Assembly (NCBI GenBank): GCA_035578155.1
Contig: JAPWDM010000004.1
Location: 36,082,394-36,146,393, forward strand
Direction: 5' to 3'
Origin: Brachynemurus nebulosus
Lineage: Eukaryota; Arthropoda; Insecta; Neuroptera; Myrmeleontidae
Length of the DNA: 64,000 nucleotides
The notes beneath the pieces were generated by a model. That model made no database searches. It was given only the letters and a program-made list of their open reading frames with translations, and had not been told where the DNA came from. Numbering within the stretch: position 1 is the stretch's first letter; each line of letters starts with the position of its first letter. Made by a program: the position numbers and the translations under genes. Positions 25,107-33,411 of the stretch are shown piece by piece.

Positions 25107-26314
25107 TAGTGTTGGGTCGCACATGTGCGAGTCACTCTGAAAGAGGGACTCCTTTAAGTGTGCTGTGTGCTGTGCGACTCTTGTAAAAGGAGTCACTAGC
25201 ACAGTCCGCCATTACCACACATAACTGAACACATTTGTACATATGATACTGGACATAAGGATCAACTACGTATTGCATATTATTGCACAAACAAAAGAAT
25301 TTCAACTTTTTCAAAAATGAAGATACAATATGCATTAGGTAATTTATGGGTTGACATTTGACAAATTGCTTTCCAGTTTATAATGTTCGTATGAATTAAA
25401 CAATATGACTTTACGGACTACTAGAACAGGGAACTACCCCCGCAGGGTAAAGAAGTATATTTTATTTGTTAGTGCTATTATTGTATTGTATTAATTAATT
25501 GTTTAACAGTTTTTTTTAGATGAATATTGACGTTACGTACCAGATACTACGTATTTTTTTCTATTAATTTAATGTCCTATTCCTTCCAATTCTTACTTAC
25601 TGACTTTTATCCAATCAATTCTGTAATTTTTTTTTTTTTTTTTTTTTTGAGTATTCCTGTTACTTGTATTTGCTGCCTCGTTATTTTAAATTTTGTGAAT
25701 TTTCAAAAATAATACTGACTTTATTTAATTAATTTACTTGTAATTGTGTTTATTTAGTTACCTTTCTTTATTAACTATTTTTTATATTTATAGGTAAGTA
25801 CATTAATTTTTATATGTAATGGATCAGAAATTAAGAAAAAGTGACGTGTTGTGTTTTCAATGGTGTTACTAAATGTAATTTTTGCTCTAATATTAATGTT
25901 TGCAAATCTTACAAAGTTCAAAAAATAGTTGGTTTTTTAATGCGCATCTCTGAATTCAATTTTTTATATAAACAAATAAACAATACACATATTTCTTATT
26001 TTTAGAATTTATACGTTATACCATAATATGGACTAAATTTAGTATTTACAAAACTATAATATTTAAAAGGAGAAAGGAAAAGACAAATAAACGACAGGAC
26101 AGCACATACCACACTAACACAGTGTGTTGTGTGCTCGAAAAGAGTCGTGACTCTCGTTTCAAACTTAATTGCATATAACACAGTGTGCGAGGGTGTGCGA
26201 GTGTATTTTGCGTGTTGCGTGCTCCAAAAGAGTCGCTCCCTCTGTGCGGCACACCGCACTGTGCGGAGTCATGTATGCTAGCACACATAAAAGAGTCGCT
26301 TCCACCCAACACTA
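25107..26314. mobile_element. Non-autonomous hAT element with perfect 8-bp duplication
   Basis: The termini are TAGTGTTGGGT at the left and ACCCAACACTA at the right, flanked on both sides by ATAGCATC. TAGTGTTGGG-type ends and 8-bp duplications are typical of hAT elements. Subterminal zones are rich in GTGTGCGAGT and GAGTCGC motifs in both orientations. The 1208-bp interior has no transposase frame; open frames near 26000-26585 are low-complexity by-products. A poly-T run lies at 25629-25647. Confidence 0.85.
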
Positions 26315-26379
26315 ATAGCATCGTCGTTGATAGTAATATGTTATGTAGTTTACTACTGTGCGAATAAGAAAAAATTAAA

Positions 26380-26696
26380 ACGAAGCTCAAATGGCGCTGA
26401 CTTTTTTTGCAAATAAATTTTGAAAATGCAAAAAAAAAGAGCTCCCTTAAATCATAGCATCGTGTCTGCCATTGATATATAGTATTAATGACAGTCAGTA
26501 TATAACAAATTTGTAGATGGCAGACGCCCACATCGCTGCATTTTGATAAAAAATAATTGCAAACATGTAAAAAAAAATGGCCCACTAAGTCATTTCATCG
26601 TCTTTCTAATCTATATTTTTGGATTTAATATACTTCCTGGAAGATTAAAATAAAGGTGGCAGACATAGGGGCCTCTGATTTTAGCCACAAATCAAA
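26380..26696. repeat. Degenerate repeats left of the Polinton
   Basis: Text such as CATTTCATCGTCT and GTGTCTGCCATTG is related, in inverse orientation, to repeats at 44990-45460 on the other side of the Polinton. There it reads CTGCCTGACGATGAAAT. No coding content was seen. Confidence 0.4.
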
Positions 26697-26777
26697 AAAC
26701 ACCTCTGTCGTAGCATCCTGTATAACATAGCGAATTTGCATTTACAAAAAATTTTTTTTCACGAAAACCCGTTTAGA
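26697..26777 (+). repeat. End fragment of the GCGAATTTC family at the Polinton insertion site
   Basis: It contains ACCTCTGTCGTAGCATCC and AACATAGCGAATTTGC, matching the termini at 9112 and 62320. The Polinton target duplication follows directly, so the Polinton landed in or beside an older repeat. Confidence 0.55.
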
Positions 26778-26783
26778 TGGGAT

Positions 26784-27508
26784 AGTAGTAGTTTTTGGAG
26801 AGAATGAAAACCACCTCCCCACCTCCCGATTTTTTGAGCGACCTCGGGAGGTGGTAAAACTACCGAGGCGGTTCTAGAAGCCTCCGGTGGTGGGTGGAGC
26901 AAAATTTGGTCTCCAACCTAACGATATCTAGTGAAATTTTTTTTCTAACCCAACAGAAACCCAACGGAACTTGACCTAACCTAACGAAACCTAAGCGAAC
27001 TTAGCTTAACCTGACAAAATGTTTTCTAACCTAAGAATTAAAAAATTCCGTAACAGATGGCGCAACCACCTTCGAGCTTGGTAAATTCACTGCTAGATGG
27101 CTCTCGTAGTTTGGATAATAGCGATCCCTGTGCGTAAGTTTGAAAATTCCTCTAATAGATGGCGCAGTCACCTTTGATAGCGTTGCTAGTCTGGATACTA
27201 GTGAACCCTATGCGTAAATTTGAAAAATTATCAATAGATAGTGCTGAAAATCCTTTTTGATAGTTAAACTAGCCATTAAAAGATGACGTTGCTAATCTGA
27301 ACTACCGCGAACTCTGTACCTAGGTTGAAAATTCCATGAAAAGATGGCGTTGCTTTCATAAGTTTATCATATTTTTATCTGAAAACAGGTTTAAACTGTC
27401 AGCTGACGTCATTAACAGTAATGCTGATATTAATAGCGGAGATTTCTGTCTAATATACAAAAATGAATTTTATCATATGATTGTATATTTTTATATGAAA
27501 ACAGGTTT
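26784..27508 (+). repeat. Polinton left terminal inverted repeat (about 725 bp)
   Basis: It starts AGTAGTAGTTTTTGG and pairs with 43350-44071. The outer part holds a GGGAGGTGG-rich palindromic segment (26815-26900), then a stretch with many CCTAAC/CCTAA motifs (26910-27040). Degenerate repeats of about 125 bp with AGATGGCG follow (27050-27350). Confidence 0.92.
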
Positions 27509-27646
27509 ATACAGGTTTTCCTCTAAATAAAAACACATTTTTTATTTTTTATTTTTTTATTTTTTATTTTTTTTATTTTTCTTATTTTTTTATTTTTTTT
27601 TTTTAATAAATTTATTTAAAAGAAATATTTTTTTACAATAAAATAT
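27509..27646. other. Poly-T/A low-complexity spacer inside the left Polinton terminus
   Basis: Long T runs interrupted by A occupy 27538-27620. On the minus strand this lies downstream of the 170-aa gene and includes AATAAA-type signals that could end its transcript. Confidence 0.5.
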
Positions 27647-28159
27647 TTAAATGTTATTACAATAATATTTGTATATGGATATGACATTTTCCATGGCGCA
27701 AGTTGCTCCGGAATGATGGCCGCATCGAGGACTAGTGTATGTTGATGTTATGATTCTCAACTTGGGGCAAATTGTTATTTCTTCAAAGTTCATAATGGGC
27801 ACTGACGGTTGTAGTCGTTTCAAATAGCGCACTTTTTCTTCCCCTTTCGTATAGATGATTCGAGTTCCGTGTAGATTGTTTATTAAAATGTACTGTAGTT
27901 CCTCGTATTCAATATGTCCATCCATCCAGGAGAACCCATGATGTTTTTTCCGCAACCAGCGAGCTGTGCGTTGATCTTTTTCACTTAATCCGCAAAACGG
28001 TATTGGTGATTTGAATACATAATGTTGTAGTATATAATCTTCACCACAATTTTCTTCGGAAGAATCGAATTTCAACACAGCCAATTCCTTTATGTAGAAT
28101 TTCCCATTTGTTGAATTTGGAAATCCTTGAAAGTCAACAATTGCTGTGTCGGTCTTCAT
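27647..28159 (-). CDS. Conserved Polinton-associated protein, 170 aa, function unknown
   Basis: An intact single-exon frame starts at an ATG (MKTDTAIVDFQGF). The N-terminus places a D-F-Q-G motif after a short hydrophobic strand, followed by an FYIKELAV segment, an FKSPIPF segment, a KHHGFSW segment and a VYxKG-like YTKGEEK segment. The C-terminus is Cys/His-rich (CPKL, C-G-H-H, CAMENV). Proteins of this outline recur in insect Polinton-like elements. The D-x-x-G start and late His/Cys cluster could fit an RNase H-fold nuclease, but that is a guess. A TATA box and TCAGT initiator lie just upstream (28184-28216), giving a leader of about 27 nt. It is the outermost gene on the left and is not obviously damaged. 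Confidence 0.75.
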   Translation of the reverse strand: MKTDTAIVDFQGFPNSTNGKFYIKELAVLKFDSSEENCGEDYILQHYVFKSPIPFCGLSEKDQRTARWLRKKHHGFSWMDGHIEYEELQYILINNLHGTRIIYTKGEEKVRYLKRLQPSVPIMNFEEITICPKLRIITSTYTSPRCGHHSGATCAMENVISIYKYYCNNI

Positions 28160-28183
28160 TGTGCGTTGTCTAGAGCGAAACTG

Positions 28184-28216
28184 ACTGATTTATAGTTGGA
28201 TTGCGGCGTTTTTATA
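28184..28216 (-). promoter_or_regulatory. TATA-Inr core promoter of the 170-aa Polinton gene
   Basis: On the minus strand, TATAAAAA (28216-28209) is followed 28 bp later by TCAGT (28188-28184). TCAGT is the arthropod initiator consensus, at the expected distance. The start codon is at 28159. A second TATAAAT overlaps the initiator. Confidence 0.65.
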
Positions 28217-29417
28217 CATATTTTGTAACAATATTCGTCAACGGATTATATTGAACCACACGATCATGTAGTAGAAGAGAGAATGCTGATGTATTCTCCG
28301 GCACCTCCTTCAACGTTTTAAATTCAATTCGAATATCCACTGGTCCACTTTTCAATGTTTCGTTTTGATGAGAACAATCGATGAATATGATTGGAGCGAT
28401 ATTCTTGAATTGTGTTTTGCTTAAAAGCGGTTCATTCTTCTTACAATCATAATATGCTTGTTGAAATTTCGAATACATGTGATATGCTACAGCATATCTA
28501 TCATTATTGAAATCCAAATTCAAATCCATGTACGAGTATTTCGCAGAATTTAAATAAACTTTAACGTCTGAAAGTTCACAGTGATCGAAAATACTGGAAT
28601 CTTTATCTTTTTTATTTCGTCGATCCGTTTGTAGAGCGAATATAATGTAGCGCGGTTTCTCCAGCTGAGTCGATGTTTTCACCGTCCAAATGTTTTGTCT
28701 CGCTGTTGGAATCGTTGGCTGTATATGCATATCCCATGATCGAAAAGCAATTGTAATATCTCGACTATTTTCCACATATTTCAACAACTTCAGTTTCTGT
28801 TCGTCTGCAACTGTAACGTGTGGAACCATCCATTGAATTTTATGTATATGGAAAGTGACGTCATCCGTTGGTGATATGACTGCATCGTGATCCGTCCGAG
28901 CTCGAGTCAGAATTAGTTGATGTTTCGCATTGATGATAACTTTCTTGTAATGGTTAAGAAATCTAAACATTCGCGCCAATGGTAGACAGAAATTGAAGTA
29001 ACCTTTTTCCGTTACTTTAATTGTTTCACCTGGACACCATCCGGCGTTGTAGAGTAGTTTGCTTTCATTTTCGTTTAATGCCAAATAATTGATTAACGTT
29101 GTTGTTGGTCCCACGTACTTGCATTGATCGATTTCCACGTCGTTCAGTTCATATCGTATTTCTTCAAACAGGTACGCCAATGAATTGTTGGATAATTCCG
29201 CTGTAGTCGATACTGTTTTGTCACTCTTCAACGATTGTCCTTCCACATACAGACAACTTTCGTGCGGTAGCAGGATCAGATCTTGATTTTGACTGCATAG
29301 TCGAATTTCGTCGCTGTTTCCAAACGCATTTAGAAACGGCGAATAGCAGTGATACTCGATGTTTGAAATGCTCTCATCGAAATCGATTCCAGTATTGATG
29401 TTTAAAATACTGCTCAT
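28212..29417 (-). CDS. Polinton major capsid protein (double jelly-roll hexon-like), 401 aa
   Basis: An intact frame starts at ATG 29417 (MSSILNINTG). Recognisable family blocks are an FEEIRYELNDVEID segment near residue 90, an NAGWCPGE segment near 125, a KKVIINAKHQLILTRA segment near 165, an FRSWDMH segment near 225, and WTVKTSTQLEKPRYIIFALQ near 245. Near the end come FIDCSHQNE and LKSGPVDIRIEF. These blocks are typical of the major capsid protein of insect Polintons and adintoviruses, which builds the icosahedral shell from trimers of double jelly rolls. The ATG overlaps the TGA of the upstream 53-aa frame (ATGA), and the penton gene lies before that, so the three probably share a transcript. 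No lesion was seen. Confidence 0.9.
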   Translation of the reverse strand: MSSILNINTGIDFDESISNIEYHCYSPFLNAFGNSDEIRLCSQNQDLILLPHESCLYVEGQSLKSDKTVSTTAELSNNSLAYLFEEIRYELNDVEIDQCKYVGPTTTLINYLALNENESKLLYNAGWCPGETIKVTEKGYFNFCLPLARMFRFLNHYKKVIINAKHQLILTRARTDHDAVISPTDDVTFHIHKIQWMVPHVTVADEQKLKLLKYVENSRDITIAFRSWDMHIQPTIPTARQNIWTVKTSTQLEKPRYIIFALQTDRRNKKDKDSSIFDHCELSDVKVYLNSAKYSYMDLNLDFNNDRYAVAYHMYSKFQQAYYDCKKNEPLLSKTQFKNIAPIIFIDCSHQNETLKSGPVDIRIEFKTLKEVPENTSAFSLLLHDRVVQYNPLTNIVTKYV

Positions 29418-29575
29418 TTTTTCCTCTTCAGCTTGAAACCCAATTGTTGAAGAAATTGTTTGTTCTCTCTTGTTAATGGCGGTCGTTGTTGCTTCTTCCT
29501 CACCGATCCGTTCATCTTGGTGGCAAGTTGTAGACTGATCGGTCGCACCACATTTTCGTCTTTAAATACCAACAT
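29414..29575 (-). CDS. Small basic Polinton protein, 53 aa, between penton and major capsid genes
   Basis: This short frame starts at ATG 29575, two bases after the penton stop codon. It ends with a TGA that overlaps the ATG of the major capsid gene. The protein is basic, with an N-terminal MLVFKDENVVRP segment, a K/R-Q-rich middle, an LTRENKQFLQQLGF segment and a K/R tail. Its tight packing on both sides, its absence of stops and its conserved-looking LTREN-x-x-FL motif argue that it is real. The role is unknown; a DNA-binding or core-like peptide would fit the charge, which is inference. Expression probably needs reinitiation or leaky scanning on a shared mRNA. Confidence 0.7.
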   Translation of the reverse strand: MLVFKDENVVRPISLQLATKMNGSVRKKQQRPPLTRENKQFLQQLGFKLKRKK

Positions 29576-29577
29576 TT

Positions 29578-30276
29578 TTACGCTGGCTTCAAATGCAACT
29601 TTACTGTTATCGTTTCGCCTCGAAAATTCACTAAATTGCCGTCTTGATCCACAATTCGTAAAACTAGAGATGTTATCCGTCTCACGGTCACCGGCATATA
29701 AATAACTGTATTCGGTGATTCGCTTATTTTATACCCAGGTTCAACTTGAATCGAAAACGAATAAATATTATGTGCTGGAACGTTGTTCAGGTAGCTGTTC
29801 GTTGTAATGTTAGTTTCAATTTGTATCAGATTCACTTTCATGATATTCGTTGGTTTATCCGAATAGTGGTAATGACCAGCCGCAAGTTTTCGCTTACTGA
29901 AGCCAAGTAACGAGCCAATTGTTCGTTCTTGATCGAAATGAGTTGTTTCCGTACATTTTATTTCACTTTTTAGCGTATTGTTATTTGCACGAAGTATAAG
30001 TTGCGGGCTATCACCCGGTTTTCTCTTCTCTAGTATCCGATCTTCTAATTGAAACTCCAAATCTTCCAGATCATAATTGCCGACAGGTATCTCGATGCAT
30101 TTCACTTCATCATCACCGTAATGGAATAAGTTATTTGTTTTGTCGATATTTGGCACTGCATTGTATGTTTCAAAATTGACCAACCCGAATACATAATCAC
30201 CCGGCAAATCGATGGGTGGAAAATATTCAGCTGTTAGTATAGATGAATTACCACTTAACGTTAATGTTAACGACAT
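29578..30276 (-). CDS. Polinton penton-like minor capsid protein, 232 aa
   Basis: An intact frame starts MSLTLTLSGNSS. The N-terminal block with EYFPPIDLPGDYVFGL, FETYNAVPNID and a following EIPVGNYDLEDLE segment is the typical start of Polinton/adintovirus penton proteins. These are single jelly-roll proteins occupying the five-fold vertices. The middle holds a GSLLGF block, and the C-terminus runs through VEPGYKI, an IYMPVTVRR segment and LRIVDQDGNLVNF to end in strands (VKLHLKPA). The stop codon is two bases before the next small frame. A TATATAAG box lies about 27 bp upstream of the start. The gene heads the minus-strand capsid cluster and shows no damage. Confidence 0.88.
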   Translation of the reverse strand: MSLTLTLSGNSSILTAEYFPPIDLPGDYVFGLVNFETYNAVPNIDKTNNLFHYGDDEVKCIEIPVGNYDLEDLEFQLEDRILEKRKPGDSPQLILRANNNTLKSEIKCTETTHFDQERTIGSLLGFSKRKLAAGHYHYSDKPTNIMKVNLIQIETNITTNSYLNNVPAHNIYSFSIQVEPGYKISESPNTVIYMPVTVRRITSLVLRIVDQDGNLVNFRGETITVKLHLKPA

Positions 30277-30302
30277 GGTGACTAAGATACGAATGAGAGA
30301 AA

Positions 30303-30310
30303 CTTATATA
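30303..30310 (-). promoter_or_regulatory. TATA box of the penton / capsid transcript
   Basis: TATATAAG on the minus strand lies about 27 bp before the penton ATG. A TTAGT initiator-like site sits only four bases from the ATG, so the true start of transcription is unclear. Confidence 0.4.
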
Positions 30311-30418
30311 TCACAGGTATATTTAAAGTATAGATGAGAAGTGAAACAAAATTATTCAAATATTTATTTCCAAACTGATAAATGTCGCGATCAGTTAATG
30401 GTCGATCGGGTAGCTCGC

Positions 30419-31249
30419 TTAGCGGTTTTTTGATTCGATGTAAAGTCCCAAACCTCTTCTGTATGGTTTCAAATAAAGTCCAGTTCCAGATTTGGATCCA
30501 AGAGCAATTGCTTCCATCATCCTGTTATGACGTTCATTTTCATCCAATTGTTTCTTTGCTGTTTTATAAGCATTCACTGCTTTCGCAACACCGGCAGCAC
30601 CTCCAGCAAGTGATCCTACTGCAGACAGGCCGGCAAAAAGTGGAACCAGGAATGGTAAAATTCCACCAGTTTTTGGAATTGGAATGATTCTCGGTGTTGT
30701 AAATTGACTGTCCTTCTTCTTCTTGAAAATATTCTTCGCAGCTTTCAGTGCAAATTTTATCGCATTCTCAATAGTTTTCGGCTTCTTTTTCTTCAATATA
30801 CTTCTCAAATCACGAATTCCGGCACCAAATATTAATTTCTGTCCTTTTTTGTTCTTCTTTGAATGGCCCATTCCTAATTTTACTTTCGACTTCATCGCGT
30901 TTGTCACAGCCCAAGCAGCAGCTCGCTCGCCAAGATTTGCGTCCGACGATTTAACTCGCTCCCACGCTTTATCAGCTAGTATTAAATCAGCTTTATGTCG
31001 ATCATGAATATTTTTAAACTGTGAATAGGCGATGTCGTGGTCTTTGCATGCAGCGTCCAATTTGTTGATACCCGGATCACCTCGTAGCAATCGCTCGCGC
31101 AGTCTAGTTCCAGGTCCACAATACTGATAGCCAGGTATATGAAGTTCAAATGGTAATTTGTTGATTATTCCGTTTACTATACCGCAACCAGATCTTTTCA
31201 CACCGCTTGTCTTCTCACGATTAACCGGTAGTTGTTTCCACATCGACAT
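30419..31249 (-). CDS. PLA2-domain minor capsid protein of the Polinton, 276 aa
   Basis: An intact frame starts MSMWKQLPV. Residues about 33-95 form a phospholipase-A2-like domain: FELHIPGYQYCGPGT (calcium-loop type), then LDAACKDHDIAYS with the catalytic His-Asp pair, and DRHKADLILADKAW. The same domain sits in parvovirus VP1 and in Polinton and adintovirus minor capsid proteins, where it is thought to breach endosomal membranes during entry. The middle is very basic (KKNKKG, KKKKP, KKKKD). The C-terminal third has a hydrophobic Gly/Ala-rich segment, GGILPFLVPLFAGL and GSLAGGAAG, which may be membrane-active. Transcription diverges from the ATPase gene through a shared promoter at 31260-31335. 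Confidence 0.88.
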   Translation of the reverse strand: MSMWKQLPVNREKTSGVKRSGCGIVNGIINKLPFELHIPGYQYCGPGTRLRERLLRGDPGINKLDAACKDHDIAYSQFKNIHDRHKADLILADKAWERVKSSDANLGERAAAWAVTNAMKSKVKLGMGHSKKNKKGQKLIFGAGIRDLRSILKKKKPKTIENAIKFALKAAKNIFKKKKDSQFTTPRIIPIPKTGGILPFLVPLFAGLSAVGSLAGGAAGVAKAVNAYKTAKKQLDENERHNRMMEAIALGSKSGTGLYLKPYRRGLGLYIESKNR

Positions 31250-31259
31250 TTAAAAGTGA

Positions 31260-31335
31260 ACTGAAACAAAAGAACATACGCTGTACTATTTATATATGTT
31301 ATAAATATGCTGGAAATTTACTCAACTTTATTAGT
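31260..31335. promoter_or_regulatory. Divergent TATA-Inr promoter between the PLA2-protein and ATPase genes
   Basis: Minus strand: TATAAATA (31294-31287), then TCAGT at 31264-31260, 30 bp apart. Plus strand: TATAAATA (31300-31307), then TTAGT at 31331-31335, 31 bp apart. The two TATA boxes are separated by 5 bp, forming a near-palindrome. Each start of transcription lies close to its ATG (31249 minus, 31369 plus). Confidence 0.65.
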
Positions 31336-31368
31336 ATGAGAAATAGTGCTATTTGATCAACATCGACG

Positions 31369-32085
31369 ATGTCTTCTTCATTCGTTAAACAGCAAGAGAC
31401 GTTGCCAGTTCAAAATTTCGAGTTTTCGTCGGACGAGACTAATGTCAAGAAAAATGGTCCACTGCTACCGGGGAGTATTAGAGCGATCATCTGCGGTCCA
31501 AGTGGATGCGGCAAAACGTCACTTCTACTATCACTTATCCAGGATCCTAATGGTGTGGCATTTGAAAACATATACATCTATTCCAAATCATTACACCAAC
31601 CGAAATATCAATATCTGAAACGAGTGATTAAAAGTGTTAAAGGTTTGGGTTATTTTACATACTCTGATAACGATGATGTCATACCGCCGAAAGAAGCACG
31701 ACCAAATTCGCTGGTAATATTCGACGATGTATCTGCGCGGGAGAAAAAAGCCATAATAGAAGAATATTTTAGCCACTCTCGACACTACAATGATGATTGT
31801 TTCTACTTGACACAAACGTATACAGCGGCACCCAAACATCATGTACGGGATAATGCGAATCTTGTTGCAGTCTTCAAACAGGATGATCTCAACCTCAGAC
31901 ATATCTATGATGATCATATTAACTCCGACATGTCGTTCAATCAATTCAAAGAATTATGCAGAGAGTGTTGGCGTCATAACTATGGATTTTTAGCTATTTG
32001 TAAAGAAGATGATATACGCAATGGAAGATACCGAAGCAAGTTTGACCGTTTCTGGAAAGGATCAACATCCGGAAGCCGCTTCTAA
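31369..32085 (+). CDS. Polinton DNA-packaging ATPase (A32 / FtsK-HerA type), 238 aa
   Basis: An intact frame starts MSSSFVKQQE. Walker A is at about residues 44-51 (GPSGCGKT within ICGPSGCGKTSLLLSL). Walker B follows with LVIFDDVSA at about 109-117, and then a QTYT sensor-like block. The length and motif spacing fit the A32-like packaging ATPases of Polintons, adintoviruses and larger DNA viruses, which pump the genome into the capsid. It is the first gene of the plus-strand block and is driven by the divergent promoter. The stop is followed directly by a short 14-bp tandem repeat. No damage was seen. Confidence 0.9.
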   Translation: MSSSFVKQQETLPVQNFEFSSDETNVKKNGPLLPGSIRAIICGPSGCGKTSLLLSLIQDPNGVAFENIYIYSKSLHQPKYQYLKRVIKSVKGLGYFTYSDNDDVIPPKEARPNSLVIFDDVSAREKKAIIEEYFSHSRHYNDDCFYLTQTYTAAPKHHVRDNANLVAVFKQDDLNLRHIYDDHINSDMSFNQFKELCRECWRHNYGFLAICKEDDIRNGRYRSKFDRFWKGSTSGSRF

Positions 32086-32180
32086 GCTGGTTCTAAGCTG
32101 CTTCCAAGCTGGTTCTAAGCTGCTTCCAAGCTGGTTCTAAGCTGCTACCAAGCTGCTACCAAGCTGCTTCTATACTGATC
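32086..32180 (+). repeat. Short tandem repeat after the ATPase gene
   Basis: Units of about 14 bp with an AAGCTGCTTCC / AAGCTGGTTCT pattern are repeated six to seven times. It begins immediately after the ATPase stop codon. Confidence 0.75.
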
Positions 32181-32250
32181 CAAACATTTTTCGAACTGGT
32201 TTGGTAGCCGGTATAGCAGTTTCGAACTGGTTCGACTAAATACAACCATG

Positions 32251-32284
32251 TAAATACAGCAGTCGCATGCGATAGAGCTTCAGT
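32251..32284 (+). promoter_or_regulatory. TATA-Inr promoter of the PY-like gene
   Basis: TAAATACA (32251) is followed 29 bp later by TCAGT (32280-32284). The probable original start codon is at 32319. It has the same layout as the other Polinton promoters. Confidence 0.45.
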
Positions 32285-32318
32285 TCTTGAGAAATCGTTC
32301 TAAGAAGCAGTCATCGAG

Positions 32319-33408
32319 ATGGATAAAAAGACGATTAAAAAGAATATTATAAAAGCGGCAAGCAATATACCTAAAAAAATTTAATGTTTTACGATCCGGA
32401 AAACTGGAGTCAAATATGTTGCTGCAAAGTACACTGGAACCAGTAACTACTCCGCTTAAAGAAATAGCTACAAAATTAAATGGTGACAAGAAGAAACATC
32501 CTATTAAAGTGGAAACAAAAGAAGAAGAGGCGCAAGTATCGGATACGTTCACACCTAAAATTAAAAAGAAAAAATTGGAAAAACAAACGGCAAACTACTA
32601 TACTCTACCAACAAAGGAGGAGGAAGATACTTCAATACAAGATATTCCAGAAGATGTTTTTGAAGCGTATCCAGAAGAAGAACAAAATGTATTTGAAACA
32701 CCAAAATTTCTCGGATCAGCGCAAAGTGTTGCTCGAAAATTGATGCCAACACCTGAAGATTTGCCAAAAGAGTTTGGACCAATAGCAAGAAAATACTTAC
32801 AACTATACCTTCAACCCAACAGCGGAATTGATGTGGTATACGGACCGTACAAAAAAGATGATGAATGGATGATTGGAAATCAATCGTTTCAAATAGCTGG
32901 TGATGATATAATAATTGGTGATATTGTGTACGAAGGAACACCTGGATTATACGAATTGATTTTCATGAACTCGCCAAAAATTGGTTCATATCATACTAAA
33001 GATTTAAATGCATATAAACAGATTTTAAAGCAAAGAAATGCACACAGAAGAAATTACAGTCCAAACCAGCAAATAAAAGGCAGCTCGAGTTATAAATACA
33101 TAAACATTATTAGTCAGTTGTTCCCAATCAGTTCTGCTAAAAAACATATACCAAGAAAAACATATGATACAAGAAGTCGTGTCGGTGGTGTTCCAAAGTC
33201 TGCTAGCGTCGGCGGTACTCCAAGATCGGGACATGGTCTGATGCAGTTTAATAATTTGAAAAGAGACTATATATACTGGGACAATGCGAATGAACTGGTT
33301 AGTAGACTACGATTACTAGTGGCGTCACAAGAAGCTGGACACAGCGGTCACAATAACGAAATAATATCCATCATTGAAGATCTGAAAGAAGCAGATATCA
33401 TCGAGTGA
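32319..33408 (+). pseudogene. PY-like conserved Polinton protein, N-terminus frameshifted
   Basis: The main open frame is 32416-33408 (330 codons). It matches the PY protein of Polintons by its C-terminal block with YIYWDNANELVSRLRLL and GHNNEIISIIEDLKEA, and by the central PTPEDLPKEFGP and GTPGLYELIF blocks. The usual start would be ATG 32319 (MDKKTIKK), but that frame ends after about 21 codons. The homologous text continues in another frame across a run of seven A (about 32371-32377), indicating a 1-nt indel. A protein could still start at an internal ATG near 32416. The middle is acidic and Lys-rich. PY is a predicted structural protein of unknown role. Its stop lies 3 nt before the next start codon. 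Confidence 0.75.
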
Positions 33409-33411
33409 AAA

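Noticed and set aside
26046..26585. 179-codon minus-strand frame
   Set aside because: It crosses the end of the hAT element into flanking repeats; composition artefact.
27336..27530. 64-codon frame, repeated at 43316-43522
   Set aside because: It lies within the Polinton terminal inverted repeat; both copies are the same non-coding sequence.
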